38,477 nucleotides of DNA from Micavibrio sp. UBA1664 (GCA_002320485.1 DCKW01000032.1:1-38477); one strand, 5' to 3'; counted from the first letter of the stretch, positions 1-9,446 are shown. A program made the numbers and translations. The notes: generated by a model from the letters alone, not told the origin.

Positions 1-866
1 AAAATTTCATATGTTTCTGCGCCCAGCTCCGGATCGGCCAGGGCAAAGGCAATATTCGCCTCGATAAACCCGAGGTGATGGCCGCAATCATATGTTTCGC
101 CCTGCAATTTCACTGATGTAAAGGGTTGCGTTTCCATCAAACGATGCATCGCGTCCGTTAACTGGATTTCACCGCCCGCCCCGATCTGCCTGTCTTCCAA
201 AAGGCCAAAAATTTCCGGCTGAAGAATATAACGTCCCAAGATGTGCAAAGTTGACGGAGCTTTCTCAGGGGCAGGTTTTTCCACCATTGCATGAATAGGA
301 GATACGGTTTTGGTTTCGTCCTCGACATCAAGAATACCGTATTTATATGTCAGTTCGCGCGGCACAGGTGACGAGGCAATGATATTGCCGCCATGGATAT
401 TATAAGCATCGATCATCTGTGCCATACATCCCTTTTCACCTAATGTCATAACGTCAGGCAGGAAAACCGCAAACGGTTCGTCACCAACCAAGTTTTTGGC
501 ACACCAGACAGCATGCCCCAACCCCAACGCCCGTTGTTGCATGGTGATTTGCACCTTGCCCGAAGGAATGTCACTATTGCCCAATTTTGCCACCAAATGT
601 GGTTTGTTCCGCTTTTCAAGCTCTTCATATAATTCGGGCTGAATTTCAAAATGCTGGTTAATCAGGGATTTATTGCGTCCGCTGACAAATATAAATTCCT
701 CTATGCCTGCTTCCTGCGCTTCTTCAACCGCCCGTTGTATCAAAGGACGATCAACCAGCGGCAGCATTTCTTTCGGCAAAACCTTGGTCGCAGGCAGAAA
801 TCTAGTTCCCAATCCGGCAACAGGAAAGACCGCTTTTCTCACTCTTTTTTTCAGATTCGTTGTCAT
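1..866 (-). CDS. galU: UTP-glucose-1-phosphate uridylyltransferase (3' end cut by window)
   Basis: Makes UDP-glucose from UTP and glucose-1-phosphate in the cytoplasm, feeding surface polysaccharide and lipopolysaccharide synthesis. Translating from the ATG at 866 gives an uninterrupted frame of 288 codons to the window edge. The nucleotide-binding N-terminus (AVFPVAGLGTRFLPATK) is followed by KEMLPLVDRPLIQ. Further on are GLGHAVWCAK, PFAVFLPDVM, a VEKPAPEKAPS stretch and GGEIQLTDAM, the usual order in GalU. The family is about 290-300 residues long, so only the last few residues are missing. The gene stands alone, with a small membrane-protein gene behind its start on the same strand. Family identity is firm; the C-terminus cannot be judged. 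Confidence 0.95.
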   Translation of the reverse strand, partial: MTTNLKKRVRKAVFPVAGLGTRFLPATKVLPKEMLPLVDRPLIQRAVEEAQEAGIEEFIFVSGRNKSLINQHFEIQPELYEELEKRNKPHLVAKLGNSDIPSGKVQITMQQRALGLGHAVWCAKNLVGDEPFAVFLPDVMTLGEKGCMAQMIDAYNIHGGNIIASSPVPRELTYKYGILDVEDETKTVSPIHAMVEKPAPEKAPSTLHILGRYILQPEIFGLLEDRQIGAGGEIQLTDAMHRLMETQPFTSVKLQGETYDCGHHLGFIEANIAFALADPELGAETYEI

Positions 867-930
867 GAATGCGACAATGCCTTCGCACTGCAAAAAAATC
901 AAGCTTTTGTTTTGACAGGCGGATTGGAGG

Positions 931-1173
931 CTATTTCTTAAATTGACCCAACGATGAATAAAGCTTCGCCAACAGCGGGATTAACACGGCCGTCAAAATA
1001 GCGGCAATGACGAGGCGGCCTGAAAGGATCAACACAAATATCAGTAATATTGTAAGGCCGATCGCAAGGGACAACAATACCGCCCGCGCCTGTTCACGGC
1101 TTGCCCGTCTCAAAAAGACATAAAGGGCATATCCGCCAATCAGAACACCGAATATTAGTAATATATAAGCCAT
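931..1173 (-). CDS. Small two-helix inner-membrane protein
   Basis: An 80-residue protein, almost all hydrophobic. A first membrane helix spans about residues 2-20, a short basic loop (RRASREQAR) follows, and a second long hydrophobic region covers about residues 31-68. The pattern recalls the N-terminal membrane anchor of alphaproteobacterial membrane-bound J-domain proteins. No J domain (no HPD motif) follows before the stop, so this resemblance is only an inference. It is divergent from the aminopeptidase at 1221 and lies just upstream of galU on the same strand. Function unknown. Confidence 0.65.
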   Translation of the reverse strand: MAYILLIFGVLIGGYALYVFLRRASREQARAVLLSLAIGLTILLIFVLILSGRLVIAAILTAVLIPLLAKLYSSLGQFKK

Positions 1174-1220
1174 ATACGTTTCCTCTGGTCAAATGCGTGT
1201 AAAAAGATAATATACTCATT

Positions 1221-2948
1221 ATGCCCGATTATGAAGCCCGCCTTTCCGAATTTCGCCAAGCAATGAAGCATCTGCATTGCGATGCTTTTATCATTCCGCA
1301 AGGGGACATATGGGATAAGGAAAACCCGGAAGCATCGCAAAACAGATTTCTCTATATGTCGGGCCTGGATGCCAGCGCAGGATTTGTTGTTGTCACTCAG
1401 GAACAGGCTGCGGTTCTTATTGATTTTCGCTATAAAGAATTTGCCAAGGATAATATTGATCATTCCGTTTATGAAGTCGGCTATTACACGGACACCCCAC
1501 CCGAGGAATGGCTGATAGAACGGTTAAAAATAAATGCCGTGATCGGATATGACCCGTGGTTACACACGCGCAAAGAAGCCAAAAGAATGCAAAAGGCTTG
1601 TAATGAGGCCGGGGTTATATTGTTATCAGTCGACACCAATCCCGTCGATCAGATATGGCAGGATCGCCCTACTTCTCTTGATTACACGGCCATCCCCCAT
1701 GATATCCGTTTTACCGGATTAAGCGTGGATGATAAGATCAAGCTTGTCGCCGAAGCTATTGAAAAAAATGAAGCGGACAGCATTATAATTACGGCGGCAG
1801 ATTCTATTGCATGGCTTTTGAATATGCGCACCTTGGAAAACAGCCAATCTCCGGGAATTCGCGGTTTTGCCATTTTTCAAAGCGAACACAAAAAACTTAC
1901 TGTTTTTACCGATGTCGACTGTTCTGCTTTTGACTCTTCAGAGGCTAAACATTTCGAGGTGGATTTTTTGTCGCTTGAGGAATTTCCCATGGCGGTTTCA
2001 TATTTTGAACGTGTCGAGCAAGTGGTTCAAATTGCCGACACCGCCCCCGACTGGTTCACCGAACACCTCAATGCGCCTGCAAGCGAAATTATTCGCAAAA
2101 CCGACCCTTGCGAAGCATTAAAAGCATCGAAAAACGAGATCGAACAAAAAGGCATTCGGGAAAGCCATATCCGCGACGGCAAGGCCGTCCAAAAAGTAAT
2201 CGAATGGGTTAAGACTACACGCGATATCACCGAAAAGGATGTTGCGGACAAATTATATGAAGAGCGTCTTAAGTCGAATATGTTCAGGGGGGTGTCCTTT
2301 GACACAATATCCGGATGGAATGCCAACGGAGCCAACATCCACCGCAAATTTACCGAAACAAATAACACTAAAATCCAGGGTAGCGGCTTTTTATTACTGG
2401 ATTCCGGCGCTCAATATGATGACGGTACAACCGATATCACCCGCACAATTCCCGTCGGAACTGTAACCGAGGATATGCGCCATAAATATACGCTTGTTTT
2501 AAAAGGCCATATTGCCCTTGCCACCGCTATTTTTCCGGAGGGCGCAACAGGGGCGCAACTGGATGCCCTCGCCCGTGCGCCCTTATGGATGGCCGGTATT
2601 GATTATGCTCATGGAACAGGCCATGGGGTCGGTTATTTTCTGAATGTCCATGAAGGCCCTTACGGCATATCCCCCCGGTCAACCGACGGAATTAAAGAAG
2701 GTATGTTGCTGTCCAACGAACCGGGATATTATAAGGAAGGCGTATATGGCATTCGTCTTGAAAATCTGATCTTGGTACGCAAGTATAAGGTTCCCGACGA
2801 AACGGGGAACGAAACCGGCAAAAAACTGCTGTGCTTTGAAACAGTGACAAAAGTCCCGTTTGAGGATAGCTGTATTGATCGTGATATGCTTACCGAAGCC
2901 GAAAAAGAGTGGCTTGATGATTATAATGCATCCTGCAAGCTGGCTTAG
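1221..2948 (+). CDS. Xaa-Pro aminopeptidase, long three-domain M24B type
   Basis: Removes an N-terminal residue that precedes proline; a cytoplasmic di-metal peptidase of family M24B. At 575 residues it is the long form, like eukaryotic APP1, and not the roughly 440-residue E. coli PepP. Two creatinase-like N-terminal domains come first, then the catalytic pita-bread domain. The metal ligands are visible: D394 and D405 in DSGAQYDDGTTDITRT, H468 in HGTGHGVGYFLNVHEGP, E500 in SNEPGYY and E514 in IRLEN. Spacing matches APP1. No signal peptide is seen. It runs convergent to smpB with a 7-base gap and divergent from the small membrane protein upstream. Confidence 0.93.
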   Translation: MPDYEARLSEFRQAMKHLHCDAFIIPQGDIWDKENPEASQNRFLYMSGLDASAGFVVVTQEQAAVLIDFRYKEFAKDNIDHSVYEVGYYTDTPPEEWLIERLKINAVIGYDPWLHTRKEAKRMQKACNEAGVILLSVDTNPVDQIWQDRPTSLDYTAIPHDIRFTGLSVDDKIKLVAEAIEKNEADSIIITAADSIAWLLNMRTLENSQSPGIRGFAIFQSEHKKLTVFTDVDCSAFDSSEAKHFEVDFLSLEEFPMAVSYFERVEQVVQIADTAPDWFTEHLNAPASEIIRKTDPCEALKASKNEIEQKGIRESHIRDGKAVQKVIEWVKTTRDITEKDVADKLYEERLKSNMFRGVSFDTISGWNANGANIHRKFTETNNTKIQGSGFLLLDSGAQYDDGTTDITRTIPVGTVTEDMRHKYTLVLKGHIALATAIFPEGATGAQLDALARAPLWMAGIDYAHGTGHGVGYFLNVHEGPYGISPRSTDGIKEGMLLSNEPGYYKEGVYGIRLENLILVRKYKVPDETGNETGKKLLCFETVTKVPFEDSCIDRDMLTEAEKEWLDDYNASCKLA

Positions 2949-2955
2949 AACAAGA

Positions 2956-3462
2956 TTATTCTTTTAACAATCTTTGCTTTTGACGGTTCCAGTCGCGTTG
3001 TTTGACAGCCATGCGTTTATCGTATTCCTTTTTCCCGCGGGCCAGTGCAATTAAAATTTTTGCCAATCCCTTTTTGTCAAAATACAATTTTAACGGAATA
3101 ATGGTCAGGCCGTCCTTTTGCACACCGCCAATCAATTTATTTATCTCACGCTTGTGCAACAGCAATTTTCGCGGACGGGCGGGTTCATGTTGAAAATAGG
3201 CTCCGGCTTGCGAATATTCTTGAATATTGGCATTCAGCAACACTATTTCGCCGCCCTGCTCTTTCACATAAGCCTCATTTATACTCGCCTGACCCAGTCG
3301 TAACGATTTTACCTCTGTTCCGAACAAGGCAATTCCCGCCTCGAATTCCTGAAGCAATTCGTAATCGAATTTGGCGCGTCGATTATGGGCAATCGTCACG
3401 TTTTTTGTCAGGATCTGGCCTTTGGCGGACTTGTTCTTTGTCATAGCAAGCGCATCATGCAT
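2956..3462 (-). CDS. smpB: SsrA-binding protein SmpB
   Basis: Binds tmRNA (SsrA) and brings it to stalled ribosomes for trans-translation. The frame gives 168 residues. Typical SmpB blocks are present: NRRAKFDYELLQEFEAGI, then GTEVKSLRLGQASINEAYV, LLNANIQEYSQAG, RPRKLLLHKREI, the GLTIIPLKLYF block and the basic C-terminal tail KKEYDKRMAVKQRDWNRQK. The tail is the part that enters the mRNA channel. An internal ATG seven codons in (MTKNKSAKG) would give the more usual length near 160 and is an equally possible start. Divergent from the lytic transglycosylase, with 39 bases between them. Confidence 0.95.
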   Translation of the reverse strand: MHDALAMTKNKSAKGQILTKNVTIAHNRRAKFDYELLQEFEAGIALFGTEVKSLRLGQASINEAYVKEQGGEIVLLNANIQEYSQAGAYFQHEPARPRKLLLHKREINKLIGGVQKDGLTIIPLKLYFDKKGLAKILIALARGKKEYDKRMAVKQRDWNRQKQRLLKE

Positions 3463-3501
3463 TTTCCTGATAATATGTTCAAGTTAAACCTTTAAATTGC
3501 C

Positions 3502-5394
3502 ATGAAGTGCCACTACATTCAGCATATGCATCTTAGGCTCTTTATTTTTCTTTTCTTTTTTCTGGCGTCATTTCCTGCAATTGCCAATGATTTGAGCGCA
3601 GTCACCGCCGCGGCCAAAAAAAATTACACGGTCTCACCATCCTCCCCTCTCGGACGTGATATCGTTCAATGGTATAGGTTGCGACAGTCTGATAATGTGA
3701 ATTTTGACGAAGCAAAGAATTTTGTTCAAAACCACCCGGAATGGCCAGACCTCTATACAATTCGTAAAAAGGCAGAAGATGCGATAACGCCTTCAGTCTC
3801 TGCCGAAGAGGTTATGAATTGGTTCCAAAACCATACGCCCGCCACCGCAAAGGGTATGGATATCTACCTCTCCACGCTGATCCGTTCGGGTCGTACAGCA
3901 CAGGCTTTAACAACATTGAAAGAATGGTGGCCTAAAGCATTGTTGACCGCAGATGAGCAATCACGCTTTCTTGCAAAATATGGGCAATATCTGGGGTCTC
4001 AGGATAATGAAAAACGTTTGAGACATATCATACATGATCGCCATTATACGGCGTCCCGCGCTCTTGCAAATATTCTTGGTCAAGGCTATCCGCAATTAGT
4101 TGAGGCGAAAATCGCCCTCATTGAAAATAAATCCGATGTTAACCAGCTGGTGGCCGCAGTTCCCGCCAATTTGAAGAATAACGAAGCCTTGATGCTGGCG
4201 CGCATTCAATGGCGCCGTCAAAATAACTATAATGAAGGGGCAATTGAACTCTTAAATCATGCCCCCGCCGCATCGCAAGTATCCGATCCGTCTCTCTGGT
4301 GGAAGGAACGGCATATTATCGCCCGCCGCCTGATGGAAGAAGGCAAATGGGGCAGTGCTTATGAATTGGTGAAAAACCATAAACAAACAGCCGGACTGCC
4401 TTTTGCGCAAGCCGAATTCCTTGCAGGATGGCTGGCATTGCGTAAAATCGGCAAGCCGTGGGAAGGTTTCAAACATTTCGAAAATCTTTTTAATGCTGTC
4501 GAAAGCCCGATCAGCCGTTCCCGCGGTGCGTATTGGGCGGGACTGGCATCGGAAACGCTTGGGCATACAGACATTGCCAATCAATGGTATCAGGTTGCCG
4601 CGAAATACCAGACAACCTATTACGGGCAAATGGCGGCACAGCGCATCAATCTACCTTTCGGATTATTAAAGCCAACTGCCTTTCAAATTACGCCACAGGT
4701 GGAAAGTGCTTTTAAATCCGATCCTCTCATTCGCGCCGTCGGGTTGTTAAAACAGGCCGATCGGGATTACGATGCCCGTCAATTCCTGACCGCTTTTATC
4801 GAAAGCCGCCCGTCAGGCCTTGATTACAAACTTGCCGCCGATTACGCCCATAATCTGGGATACGAGGATGCCGCAGTTCGCATTGCCAAGAAAGCGGAAT
4901 GGGACGGGTATATCATGCCGAATTACCTGTTTCCGGTTATTGAGGGTGCAACAGGTACAAAATTACCGATTCATCCTGCCTTCAGTCACGGTGTAATGCG
5001 ACAGGAAAGCGCCTTTAACCAATATGCCCAAAGCCATGCAGGAGCATTAGGCCTGATGCAACTTATGCCACCGACCGCACAGGAAACAGCGCGTAAAAAC
5101 GGCCTTCCCTATTCACAAGGGCGTCTGACCAGCGACCCCGTTTATAATATGACGCTTGGCTCGCTCTACATGCAGGAAATGCTTAACCGTTTCAGCGGTA
5201 ATCGGACACTTGCCATTGCCGCCTATAACGCCGGCCCGGGACGTGTTTCACAATGGTTAAAAGAAATCGGCGATCCCCGAACCCCCGGTGTTGACGAGGT
5301 TGACTGGATTGAGACTATACCGGTTTACGAGACCAGAAATTACGTACAACGCGTGACAGAGGCCGTGAATGTTTATGCAGGTATGCTGGACTAA
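3502..5394 (+). CDS. slt: Soluble lytic murein transglycosylase
   Basis: Cleaves the MurNAc-GlcNAc bond of peptidoglycan in the periplasm, leaving 1,6-anhydro ends. The 630-residue protein begins with a signal peptide (FIFLFFFLASFPAIA, cleavage likely after residue 28). A long alpha-helical superhelix with TPR-like repeats follows, typical of Slt70. The catalytic SLT domain is at the C-terminus. The catalytic glutamate is E502 in VMRQESAFN, followed by GALGLMQLMPPTA and IAAYNAGPGRV. An internal ATG at 3526 (M9) would give a more compact signal peptide; neither start has a clear ribosome-binding site. Confidence 0.93.
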   Translation: MKCHYIQHMHLRLFIFLFFFLASFPAIANDLSAVTAAAKKNYTVSPSSPLGRDIVQWYRLRQSDNVNFDEAKNFVQNHPEWPDLYTIRKKAEDAITPSVSAEEVMNWFQNHTPATAKGMDIYLSTLIRSGRTAQALTTLKEWWPKALLTADEQSRFLAKYGQYLGSQDNEKRLRHIIHDRHYTASRALANILGQGYPQLVEAKIALIENKSDVNQLVAAVPANLKNNEALMLARIQWRRQNNYNEGAIELLNHAPAASQVSDPSLWWKERHIIARRLMEEGKWGSAYELVKNHKQTAGLPFAQAEFLAGWLALRKIGKPWEGFKHFENLFNAVESPISRSRGAYWAGLASETLGHTDIANQWYQVAAKYQTTYYGQMAAQRINLPFGLLKPTAFQITPQVESAFKSDPLIRAVGLLKQADRDYDARQFLTAFIESRPSGLDYKLAADYAHNLGYEDAAVRIAKKAEWDGYIMPNYLFPVIEGATGTKLPIHPAFSHGVMRQESAFNQYAQSHAGALGLMQLMPPTAQETARKNGLPYSQGRLTSDPVYNMTLGSLYMQEMLNRFSGNRTLAIAAYNAGPGRVSQWLKEIGDPRTPGVDEVDWIETIPVYETRNYVQRVTEAVNVYAGMLD

Positions 5395-5495
5395 TCAATC
5401 TGCCGCATACATACATAGATAGGTAATAACAAAATCAATACACATCTTTTGGTTGCATGCTATCCTGTTTTTGCAAGAAAGGTGTATCCGCCCCT

Positions 5496-6221
5496 ATGAG
5501 ACTTTTACTGGCTGACGATCATGTATTATTTACCGAGGCTTTAATCGCTTTTATTCAGGCAAAGTGTCCGACGTGGCGTGTTATTGCCGCGTCCAGTTTG
5601 GGAAATGCACTCGATACCCTTGCCAACGATCCATTAGGATTTGATCTGGTCATGCTTGATATACGTATGCCGGGAATGAATGGTCTCAATGGCTTAAGAA
5701 AATTATTATCCCTCTATCCGGATCAATCCACAGCAATCATTTCCGGTAGTGTTGAAGAACACCAAATCCGTAAAGCCTTGAATATCGGCGCAAGGGCTTA
5801 TTTCCCAAAAACGCTTTCCGGACAAACATTGACCAAGGCTATTGATCTGGTTGTCAGTTCCGGCCACCGGTTTGTTCCGACCGATGGTACGGGCTTGGGC
5901 ATTATGCCTTCCTATTATGATGACTCTCACCCTACTCCGCTTAAAAATCATTCTGAAAAAAATGTCAAAAAACCCTTATCAAAAACCGGGCCGTTAACAC
6001 ACTTAACCAATCGCGAAAAAGACGTGTTGGACCATTTATCACATGGTTTATCGAATAAGGATATTGCAGACAAACTTGGTATGAAACCGACAACTGTTAA
6101 AATCCATGTCAGCAGAATTTGTAAAAAACTGAACGCTGAAAACAGGACGCAGGCCGCGATTATTGCACATCAATATGATCTTGCCGCCTCTTCCACCCAG
6201 ATTGAAAAATCGACATCTTAA
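5496..6221 (+). CDS. NarL/FixJ-type response regulator
   Basis: A two-component transcription regulator. The receiver domain covers about residues 1-120, with the acidic pair in LLADDHV, the phosphate-accepting D55 in MLDIRMPG and the conserved lysine in AYFPKTLSG. A linker follows, then a LuxR-type helix-turn-helix near the C-terminus (LTNREKDVLDHLSHGLSNKD and TTVKIHVSRICKKL). I chose the ATG at 5496 because the receiver fold starts there (MRLLLADDH) and an AAGAAAGG precedes it. An in-frame ATG at 5457 would add 13 residues. No histidine kinase is encoded nearby, so its partner is elsewhere. Target genes unknown. Confidence 0.88.
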   Translation: MRLLLADDHVLFTEALIAFIQAKCPTWRVIAASSLGNALDTLANDPLGFDLVMLDIRMPGMNGLNGLRKLLSLYPDQSTAIISGSVEEHQIRKALNIGARAYFPKTLSGQTLTKAIDLVVSSGHRFVPTDGTGLGIMPSYYDDSHPTPLKNHSEKNVKKPLSKTGPLTHLTNREKDVLDHLSHGLSNKDIADKLGMKPTTVKIHVSRICKKLNAENRTQAAIIAHQYDLAASSTQIEKSTS

Positions 6222-6253
6222 ATTAAATTATAAATCGTCTATACTGAATAGAT

Positions 6254-6736
6254 ATGGACACAAAATTTTTTCGTAAAGATGCAGAAGAAGACAGCTTCAA
6301 TATCCGTATTGATTACCACGGGACATGGTATCATGACGGGCGCCCCATCGAAAGGACACGGCTGGCAAAATTGTTTTCTAGCGTTTTACATTATGATCCC
6401 GAAAAAGATGAATATTGGTTAATAACCCCGCATGAACAAGGACGGATTGATGTAGAAGATGCCCCTTACATCATAACAGAATTTAACTATGATGATGACA
6501 AATTGGTTTTTACAACCAACCTCGGGCATACCGTCATACCATCGCCGGATCATGCCATAATTCTTAAAAATAACATTCCCTATTGTATTACAACAAACAA
6601 TGTCCCTGCCCGTATTAACCGGCAAATCCGTGAAGATTTAATAAATATTGCTCTGGCACAAAACGGTTTTAACGAGGAGTCGGGACAACTGTTATTAAGG
6701 GCAAACGGACACGACCATGTTATCGCCAGCAGCTAA
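6254..6736 (+). CDS. DUF1285 family protein
   Basis: A 160-residue protein matching the DUF1285 family by pattern: IRIDYHGTWYHDGRPIER near the start, then LAKLFSSVLHYD, YWLITPHEQGRIDVEDAPY, and later TNLGHTVIPSPDHAI. No enzymatic function is established for the family. In many alphaproteobacteria it is encoded next to a NUDIX gene and the CCA-adding enzyme; here the NUDIX gene is absent and cca follows directly, its start lying 20 bases inside this gene. That overlap implies co-transcription and probably translational coupling. Confidence 0.85.
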   Translation: MDTKFFRKDAEEDSFNIRIDYHGTWYHDGRPIERTRLAKLFSSVLHYDPEKDEYWLITPHEQGRIDVEDAPYIITEFNYDDDKLVFTTNLGHTVIPSPDHAIILKNNIPYCITTNNVPARINRQIREDLINIALAQNGFNEESGQLLLRANGHDHVIASS

Positions 6737-7886
6737 GATAAAACTCCCGCAATGGATGCTCGATCCTGATCTGGTTTTTTTGATGGATACGCTTAATCAC
6801 GATAATATAAACGCACGTATGGTCGGCGGATGCATTCGAAACCTTTACTTTGAAAAAAATGTTTATGATATTGATATTGCATGCTCATTTACCCCTAATG
6901 AAACAATAGATATCTGCAAGACGGCGGGGATTAAAACTATACCGACGGGAATTGACCACGGCACAGTCACCGCGCTTGTGAATCAACGTAAGTTTGAAAT
7001 TACAACATTAAGACAAGACGTTTCAACGGACGGACGACATGCACACGTTACCTTTACCGATAACTGGACGCAGGATGCAAAACGACGCGATTTTACCATC
7101 AACGCCCTTTATGCCGATAGGGATGGGAGTATTTACGATCCTTTGGGCACAGGACTGTACGATTTGCAAAACCATATTGTACGATTTATCGGCAATGCCG
7201 AAGACCGCATCAATGAAGACTACTTAAGAATATTACGATTTTTCAGATTTTATGCCGATTATCACGACAACTTGCCCGATCAAAACGCTTTAAACGCTTG
7301 TTATGCACTTGAGCATGGTCTTTTAAAACTATCGGATGTGCGCATATTTGATGAATTATTTAAACTACTCGAAAGCACACACGTCCATCGCGCAATACAA
7401 TTAATGGAAAAGCTCTCAACTCTTGAAATAATTGAAGGCAGCGCGCCTCAACTTAAGGAGCTGACGACCTTACAAAATATTTTGCAAAAACCAAGCATAA
7501 TTGCGCGATATTACATTTCATTTAAAAACAAAAAATTTATAAAAAACAAAAAGATAATTAAAACTATAAATTTATTAGATGAATTTATAAAATCTGATAA
7601 TTATCATGATATCAATGCGGCATTATATCATTATGATCGTGATATTGTTATTCAGGGTCTTCTCATTTTAAAAGCAAAAGGCAACACTATTTCAGATGTA
7701 ATGATCGCCAATGCCATCAACAAAAAAATTCCGCAATTCCCATTAACAGCCACAGATATTATGACGGAATTTAAGGTGCCGGAAGGGCCGCAAGTTGGAC
7801 AATATTTACGTATGGCCGAAGATATATGGATTGCATCGGGATTCACTCTTCACAGAAATGAGATTTTGGATCGTTTAAAATCCTAA
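6717..7886 (+). CDS. cca: CCA tRNA nucleotidyltransferase / poly(A) polymerase family
   Basis: Adds or repairs the 3' CCA end of tRNA. It is a class II nucleotidyltransferase: MVGGCIRNL (residues 35-43), the metal-binding D51 and D53 in DIDIA, and RRDFTINALYADRDG (123-137) with the following DPLGTGLYDL. A helical neck/body follows (RINEDYLRILRFFRFYADY). The length of 389 fits the family. The 3' third is clearly more AT-rich than the rest, with lysine- and isoleucine-rich stretches around 7500-7600. The start overlaps DUF1285 by 20 bases, and the stop overlaps the stop of the convergent hemF. CCA-adding and poly(A) activity cannot be separated by eye. Confidence 0.92.
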   Translation: MLSPAAKIKLPQWMLDPDLVFLMDTLNHDNINARMVGGCIRNLYFEKNVYDIDIACSFTPNETIDICKTAGIKTIPTGIDHGTVTALVNQRKFEITTLRQDVSTDGRHAHVTFTDNWTQDAKRRDFTINALYADRDGSIYDPLGTGLYDLQNHIVRFIGNAEDRINEDYLRILRFFRFYADYHDNLPDQNALNACYALEHGLLKLSDVRIFDELFKLLESTHVHRAIQLMEKLSTLEIIEGSAPQLKELTTLQNILQKPSIIARYYISFKNKKFIKNKKIIKTINLLDEFIKSDNYHDINAALYHYDRDIVIQGLLILKAKGNTISDVMIANAINKKIPQFPLTATDIMTEFKVPEGPQVGQYLRMAEDIWIASGFTLHRNEILDRLKS

Positions 7887-8785
7887 TCCCATTTGGCCAC
7901 AGGCGGCAATGACATTAAAATAGCCTCGACATTACCCCCTGTTTGCAGCCCGAACACCGTTCCGCGGTCATACACCAGATTAAATTCAACGTACCGTCCG
8001 CGTTTCAGCAATTGTGCCTCGCGATCTTCCTCCGTCCATTGACGATTCATCGATTTACGAACCAATGCACAGTAGGTATCGCGGAATGTTTCGCCCACAT
8101 CCTTCGTAAAGGCAAAGTCGGCCTCCCAGCTTCCGCTATCCAGATAATCATAAAAAATTCCGCCTATGCCCCGCGATTCATTACGATGCTTGATAAAGAA
8201 ATATTCATCGGCCCAGTCTTTATATTTCGGATAATATTCCGGATCATGACGATCGCAACAGGCCTTAAAACCATCGTGAAAAAATCCGGTATCTTCATCA
8301 CATTCAAAAATAGGATTAAGGTCACCGCCGCCGCCAAACCATTCCTTGGATGTTACAATCATTCTTGTATTCATATGCGCGGGCGGAACATGCGGATTGC
8401 GGTGGTGCGCCACAAGCGACAATCCCGAAGCCCAGAAATGACCGTCATTATCGGACGCCCCGGGTATTTTTTCGGCAAAGTCTTTTGAAAAACGTCCGTG
8501 AACGGTTGATATATTGACGCCGACTTTTTCAAACACGCGCCCTTTCATAACCGACATTTCACCGCCGCCGCCGTCACTCCCGTCTTCTGTGGTTCGGCTC
8601 CATTGTTTTTTTTGAAAGGTTCCTGCAGGCATGGATGCACATTCGTGAGCCGTCACCTCATTTTCAATGGCTTCGAATTCAGCACAAATGGAATCGCGCA
8701 AATTACGAAACCATTGCGCGGCGATTGATTTTTTATCATCCAGATCCAAAGCGGCGGTTACATCCTTTTGTTTCATGGCATACAT
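7883..8785 (-). CDS. hemF: Oxygen-dependent coproporphyrinogen III oxidase
   Basis: Decarboxylates coproporphyrinogen III to protoporphyrinogen IX using oxygen, a late step of haem synthesis in the cytoplasm. The 300-residue protein shows family blocks in order: GGGEMSVMKGRVFEKVGVN, SLVAHHRNPHVPPAHMNTR, WFGGGGDLNPIFE, FKACCDRHDPEYYPKYKDW, HRNESRGIGGIFYDYLD and GRYVEFNLVYDRGTVFGL near the end. M1 and M4 are both possible starts. Its stop codon overlaps that of the convergent cca gene. Haem supply fits the cytochrome bc1 genes about 1.5 kb downstream, though they are separate transcription units. Confidence 0.96.
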   Translation of the reverse strand: MYAMKQKDVTAALDLDDKKSIAAQWFRNLRDSICAEFEAIENEVTAHECASMPAGTFQKKQWSRTTEDGSDGGGGEMSVMKGRVFEKVGVNISTVHGRFSKDFAEKIPGASDNDGHFWASGLSLVAHHRNPHVPPAHMNTRMIVTSKEWFGGGGDLNPIFECDEDTGFFHDGFKACCDRHDPEYYPKYKDWADEYFFIKHRNESRGIGGIFYDYLDSGSWEADFAFTKDVGETFRDTYCALVRKSMNRQWTEEDREAQLLKRGRYVEFNLVYDRGTVFGLQTGGNVEAILMSLPPVAKWD

Positions 8786-8873
8786 ATACTATTCCCTTTC
8801 ACATGCTTGCCTTTATATCTTTATCCCTTAACAGATTGCGCACAATTCCCCAAAACAAAAATATATGCTATTT

Positions 8874-9335
8874 TTACGAAGCGCCCATTTTCACTTGCCG
8901 CAATACTTCGCCAACTATCATAGAGGATGCGTTAATCACATTCATAGAACGGGCAGCCCCATGCATGGGGATTAAAACGCCCGCATCCACGGTCTGATGA
9001 ACCGCATCCGGCACACCGGCACTTTCCCGCCCTGCCATAAGCGTATCGCCATCACGATATTGAAAATCGGTATAATCCACTGCCGCCTTTGTCGTCATAA
9101 GAATAATACGCCCCTGATGGGCGGCACGGAATTTTTCCCATGATGCAAATCTTTCAAAGTCCACTTGATCGATATAGTCCATTCCCGAACGGCGAAACTC
9201 GCGCTCCTTCCAGGCAAAGCCGAATGGTTCGATTAAATTAAGCTTTACCCCCAGACAGGCGCATAACCGCATTGCCGCGCCCACATTTTGCGGAATGTCC
9301 GGCTGATAAAGCGTTAAAGAAATCTTTTTCTGCAT
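8874..9335 (-). CDS. trmL: tRNA (cytidine/uridine(34)-2'-O)-methyltransferase TrmL
   Basis: Methylates the 2'-OH of the wobble base of certain leucine tRNAs using S-adenosylmethionine. The 153-residue length fits TrmL, a minimal SPOUT (trefoil-knot) enzyme. Visible blocks are LYQPDIPQNVGAAMRLC, LNLIEPFGF, the RRSGMDYID block, GRESAGVPDAVH and the knot segment IPMHGAARSMNVINASS. The last differs from the more common IPM-GRSLNLS only mildly. Divergent from petA, with 111 bases between. Confidence 0.93.
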   Translation of the reverse strand: MQKKISLTLYQPDIPQNVGAAMRLCACLGVKLNLIEPFGFAWKEREFRRSGMDYIDQVDFERFASWEKFRAAHQGRIILMTTKAAVDYTDFQYRDGDTLMAGRESAGVPDAVHQTVDAGVLIPMHGAARSMNVINASSMIVGEVLRQVKMGAS

Positions 9336-9394
9336 AATTTGGTGTATATTCTAATTTGATGCAGTTTACAAATGGATTGAAAAAATTAATAATG

Positions 9395-9416
9395 TCTGGT
9401 CTTAATAGACACCAGA
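9395..9416. promoter_or_regulatory. Inverted repeat upstream of petA
   Basis: TCTGGT and ACCAGA face each other across ten bases (cttaatagac), ending 30 bases before the petA start codon. The core can also fold with TCT/AGA around TAAT. There is no T-run, so a terminator is unlikely. It could be an operator or a leader hairpin for the bc1 operon; the regulator is unknown. Confidence 0.35.
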
Positions 9417-9446
9417 ATTATGACTGTATTACTTTAAAGAAAAAAA

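Noticed and set aside
446..649. Minus-strand open frame of 67 codons
   Set aside because: It lies in a shifted frame inside galU, whose own frame reads through the whole region with conserved motifs.
931..1173. Membrane-bound DnaJ-type chaperone
   Set aside because: Only the hydrophobic anchor resembles that family; there is no J domain or HPD motif before the stop.
7943..8488. Plus-strand open frame of 181 codons
   Set aside because: Antisense to hemF, which carries all family blocks; the translation has no recognisable domain.
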